A stretch of 5,868 nucleotides of DNA from assembly GCA_020216575.1 (NCBI GenBank), contig JAIUYC010000306.1, positions 1 to 5,868 on the forward strand, read 5' to 3'. The position numbers were made by a program, and so were the translations under genes. Below the pieces are notes generated by a model. It saw nothing but the letters and a program-made list of their open reading frames with translations, made no database searches and had not been told where the DNA came from. The DNA is from Coleofasciculus sp. S288 (GTDB lineage Bacteria; Cyanobacteriota; Cyanobacteriia; Cyanobacteriales; Coleofasciculaceae). Below are positions 3,728 to 5,868 of this stretch, piece by piece (position 1 is the first letter of the stretch; every line of letters starts with the position of its first letter).

Positions 3728-5868
3728 TTAACTCTCTTCTCGACTCCAGACATACTTTTGACAAGTTTCGCAGGCTTGCTTCTCCACTTCAGTCTGAGGA
3801 TTTTTAAACACGGGATGGTAACGTAATCGGTTACAGCAGACTTCGAGCCACGCCCGCCAACCCCCTGGCCATAACCGCACGGTGCCGTCACCACTACCAC
3901 AGACAATCATCTGGTCATCCCGGCTAAAGGCGACGGAACTGACCCAACCCTCATGCCCTTGCAAAGGTTGACCAATCGGGTTGCCTTCAATGTCCCACAA
4001 CCGCGCGGTTTTATCAGAGCTACCACTGACAATCAGCTTGCCATCCCGGCTAAAGGCGACTGAATTGACCCAATTCTCAGGCCCTCGCAAGGGTTGACCG
4101 ATCGGGTTGCCTTCAATGTCCCACAACCGCACCGTTTTGTCAGCACTACCACTGACAATCAGCTTACCATCCCGGCTAAAGGCGACTGAATTGACCCAAC
4201 CCTCATGCCCTCGCAAGGGTTGACCGATCGGGTTGCCTTCAATGTCCCACAACCGCACCGTTTTGTCAGCACTACCACTGACAATCACCTGGTTATTGGG
4301 GCTAATCGCGACTGAACTTACAGCATACTCATGCCCTTGCAACGGTTGAGCAATCGAGTTGCCTTCAATGTCCCACAATCGCACGGTTCCGTCATCACTA
4401 CCACTGACAATCATCTGGTCATTGGGGCTAATTGCAACTGAATAGACAGAATTCTTATGCCCTCGCAACGGTTGACCAATCGGATTGCCCTTAATGTCCC
4501 ACAATCGCACGGTTTTGTCGTTACTACCACTGACGATTAGCTTGCCATCAAGGCTAATCGCAACTGATCTGACAGCATCCTTATGCCCTCGCAACGGTTG
4601 ACCAATCGAGTTGCCCTTAATGTCCCACAACCGCACGGTTTTGTCAGTACTACCACTGATGATCACCTTGCCATCAAGGCTAATCGCAACTGAACTGACA
4701 TAACTCTTATGCCCTTGCAAGGTGATTGGTACCCTCGCCTTTGTCATCGCTTGATTGAGGCTCCCCTGAACGGGAGTGAGAATCTTCTCTTCACCTAACT
4801 GGTCTAAATTCAAGCCCATTGTTTGAATTGCCAACACCAACGCATCTAACGGTTGAACAGGTAGTAATTTCAACACTATGACGGCTTGCCCTCGCAACTC
4901 CGATTCAGTCCGCGCTTGATTTAATACTCTTTTTTCTGCCTCTAAACGGACTTGAGCGGCTTGACTCTTCTGGATAAATTCCTGAGCAAGCTGATTTAAA
5001 TGACCAAGATGGAGATACTTCTCTAGATACTCCTCGGCTTCCTTCAATCTTGACCCCTGCAACAGGTACGCAACTTCATCCAGCTTACCCCTGCCTCGAC
5101 TATTCCACTCTTTTGCTGCCGCTTCGACTTTGCGCTGAATCCGGATTGCCTCTCGATTTTCCTCTATCCACTGACGCAACCGCCCCCAATGCCGAATCAA
5201 CGCCTCATGTGCCACATCCACCACAACTTCAGTCTGCTCTGAGTCTGCCCCTCGTATTTCATCCGTGACTAATAACCGAGCATCGGCTAACTTGCCAATT
5301 ATCCGATTTACCAGAGATTCTGAATGCTGCTTGTTGATTAAGTCCCGTTTCCATACCCGCCGCCGAGTGTCCTCTGTTCCCTCCCCTAACTGGGTTAACG
5401 CCAGAAAAATGCATTGAGCAACGAGCTGCTCTTCGGCTGAAAGCGCTTCATAAACCTGATTCGCTTGTTTTTCCAGTGCGCCTTTAACTCCATCCAACTG
5501 CTCGTAGTTCGTTAGCTTCAGTTGAGGTGTCAGCAATGTCTGTTGCTGCTGCCATTGCTTGCGCCACTGTTCCCACAGTTCCGTCAGAGCAAACTCTAGC
5601 AGGGGCAAACTCCCCGGAGAACCTTGCACATCGGCAATCATCCGCTGCACCAGTTCCGGTTCTACCTTTAATCCCACCAACTCAGCCGGTTGAGTAATCG
5701 CTTCCCTCAACTCTGCCGCATTTAACGGCGTCACAGGTACACAGTTTGCTTTGATTTGTTCAGTCAATCCGGCATACTGCTGCTCTAAGCACTTCCCATA
5801 AAAATCCGCCCGCATCGTAATCACAACTCGGAGTTTCCCCTCGGTTTGCTCCAATGCCCCTAACAAAC
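3728..5868 (-). CDS. STAND (nSTAND1-like) NTPase with seven WD40 repeats, N-terminus cut by the window
   Basis: A ligand-sensing switch protein. STAND ATPases hold an effector silent until the repeat sensor binds its target, then oligomerise with nucleotide exchange. The visible 712 residues begin inside the ATPase module: RVVITMRADFYGK (13-25) holds sensor 1, and GSPGSLPLLEFALTELW (82-98) and VDVAHEALIRHW (216-227) are the characteristic nSTAND/winged-helix motifs. A helical linker follows (about 228-382), with a charged coil near 296-327. Seven WD40 repeats of 42 residues start at 383, 425, 467, 509, 551, 593 and 635, enough for one closed seven-blade propeller. The tail WLEVCCNRLRYHP to ACETCQKYVW carries three cysteine sites and a histidine. 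No signal peptide or membrane segment lies in the visible part. The frame is open to the right edge, so Walker A/B and the effector domain (protease-like, TIR or other) are unseen. The stop is TAA at 3728-3730. Confidence 0.93.
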   Translation of the reverse strand, partial: LLGALEQTEGKLRVVITMRADFYGKCLEQQYAGLTEQIKANCVPVTPLNAAELREAITQPAELVGLKVEPELVQRMIADVQGSPGSLPLLEFALTELWEQWRKQWQQQQTLLTPQLKLTNYEQLDGVKGALEKQANQVYEALSAEEQLVAQCIFLALTQLGEGTEDTRRRVWKRDLINKQHSESLVNRIIGKLADARLLVTDEIRGADSEQTEVVVDVAHEALIRHWGRLRQWIEENREAIRIQRKVEAAAKEWNSRGRGKLDEVAYLLQGSRLKEAEEYLEKYLHLGHLNQLAQEFIQKSQAAQVRLEAEKRVLNQARTESELRGQAVIVLKLLPVQPLDALVLAIQTMGLNLDQLGEEKILTPVQGSLNQAMTKARVPITLQGHKSYVSSVAISLDGKVIISGSTDKTVRLWDIKGNSIGQPLRGHKDAVRSVAISLDGKLIVSGSNDKTVRLWDIKGNPIGQPLRGHKNSVYSVAISPNDQMIVSGSDDGTVRLWDIEGNSIAQPLQGHEYAVSSVAISPNNQVIVSGSADKTVRLWDIEGNPIGQPLRGHEGWVNSVAFSRDGKLIVSGSADKTVRLWDIEGNPIGQPLRGPENWVNSVAFSRDGKLIVSGSSDKTARLWDIEGNPIGQPLQGHEGWVSSVAFSRDDQMIVCGSGDGTVRLWPGGWRAWLEVCCNRLRYHPVFKNPQTEVEKQACETCQKYVWSREES
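3869..4720 (-). repeat. 126-bp tandem repeats encoding seven WD40 blades
   Basis: Units run downwards from 4720, 4594, 4468, 4342, 4216, 4090 and 3964, each exactly 126 bp; the last unit departs after its LW. Bases 4081-4161 and 4207-4287 are identical over 81 bp, one period apart. Protein variation is concentrated after the G-H pair (residues 5-7 and 9 of the unit) and at residue 25, while the SVA, VSGS and RLWDI strands are nearly constant. This pattern suggests duplication or gene conversion with selection on exposed positions. Confidence 0.9.

Noticed and set aside
3577..3906. Minus-strand open frame of 109 codons near the end of the STAND gene, with its plus-strand counterpart at 3569-3826
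   Set aside because: They overlap the 3' end of the STAND gene in other frames, and that end has a conserved tail; both look like shadows.
5050..5268. Plus-strand open frame of 72 codons
   Set aside because: It is antisense within the helical region of the STAND gene and has no supporting signal.

Overview
The window looks like chromosomal DNA from a cyanobacterium, most likely a filamentous one. The evidence is seven HIP1 octamers (GCGATCGC), heptanucleotide tandem repeats of the kind scattered through cyanobacterial intergenic DNA, a Uma2-family nuclease, a cyanobacterial-type antitoxin with a PIN-toxin remnant, and a large STAND ATPase with WD40 repeats. The genus assignment is inference. 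No rRNA, tRNA, CRISPR array or transposase gene is visible.

Left part (1-1900), all on the minus strand. A glycosyltransferase family 9 gene starts near 943 and runs off the left edge. It lies about 390 bp downstream of a complete Uma2 (DUF820) gene at 1336-1896. The gap between them holds a GC-rich hairpin repeat, a 41-nt purine tract, a 7-bp tandem repeat, an 11-bp inverted repeat and an exact 18-bp direct repeat. Both genes use non-ATG starts and share almost the same 15-nt leader.

Middle part (1900-3150). An A+T-rich gene of unknown function (2066-2497, minus) is bracketed by two diverged copies of an intergenic repeat. The right-hand copy lies just upstream of a plus-strand toxin-antitoxin locus. 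There the antitoxin (2788-3018) is intact, but the VapC-like PIN toxin (3018-3147) is reduced to its first seven codons joined out of frame to its last 36 codons.

Repeat zone (3150-3727). No convincing gene is seen. The stretch holds four HIP1 sites within 111 bp, then about nine units of a decayed 21-bp repeat in exact register, then a short GGGAAC-type heptamer array and another HIP1 site.

Right part (3728-5868, minus). This is the C-terminal 712 residues of a STAND-type (nSTAND1-like) NTPase carrying the end of the ATPase module, a winged-helix/helical region, seven near-identical 42-residue WD40 repeats and a Cys/His-containing tail. Its Walker motifs and N-terminal effector domain lie beyond the right edge. 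Proteins of this build act as ligand-sensing switches, often in conflict or stress responses, but its output cannot be read from this fragment.

Taken together this is an accessory-type region: a signalling or defence STAND gene, a broken toxin-antitoxin pair, a Uma2 nuclease and many repeats next to a cell-surface glycan gene. I see no complete new system. The most informative features are the decayed toxin, the repeat pair around the unknown gene and the homogenised WD40 array.
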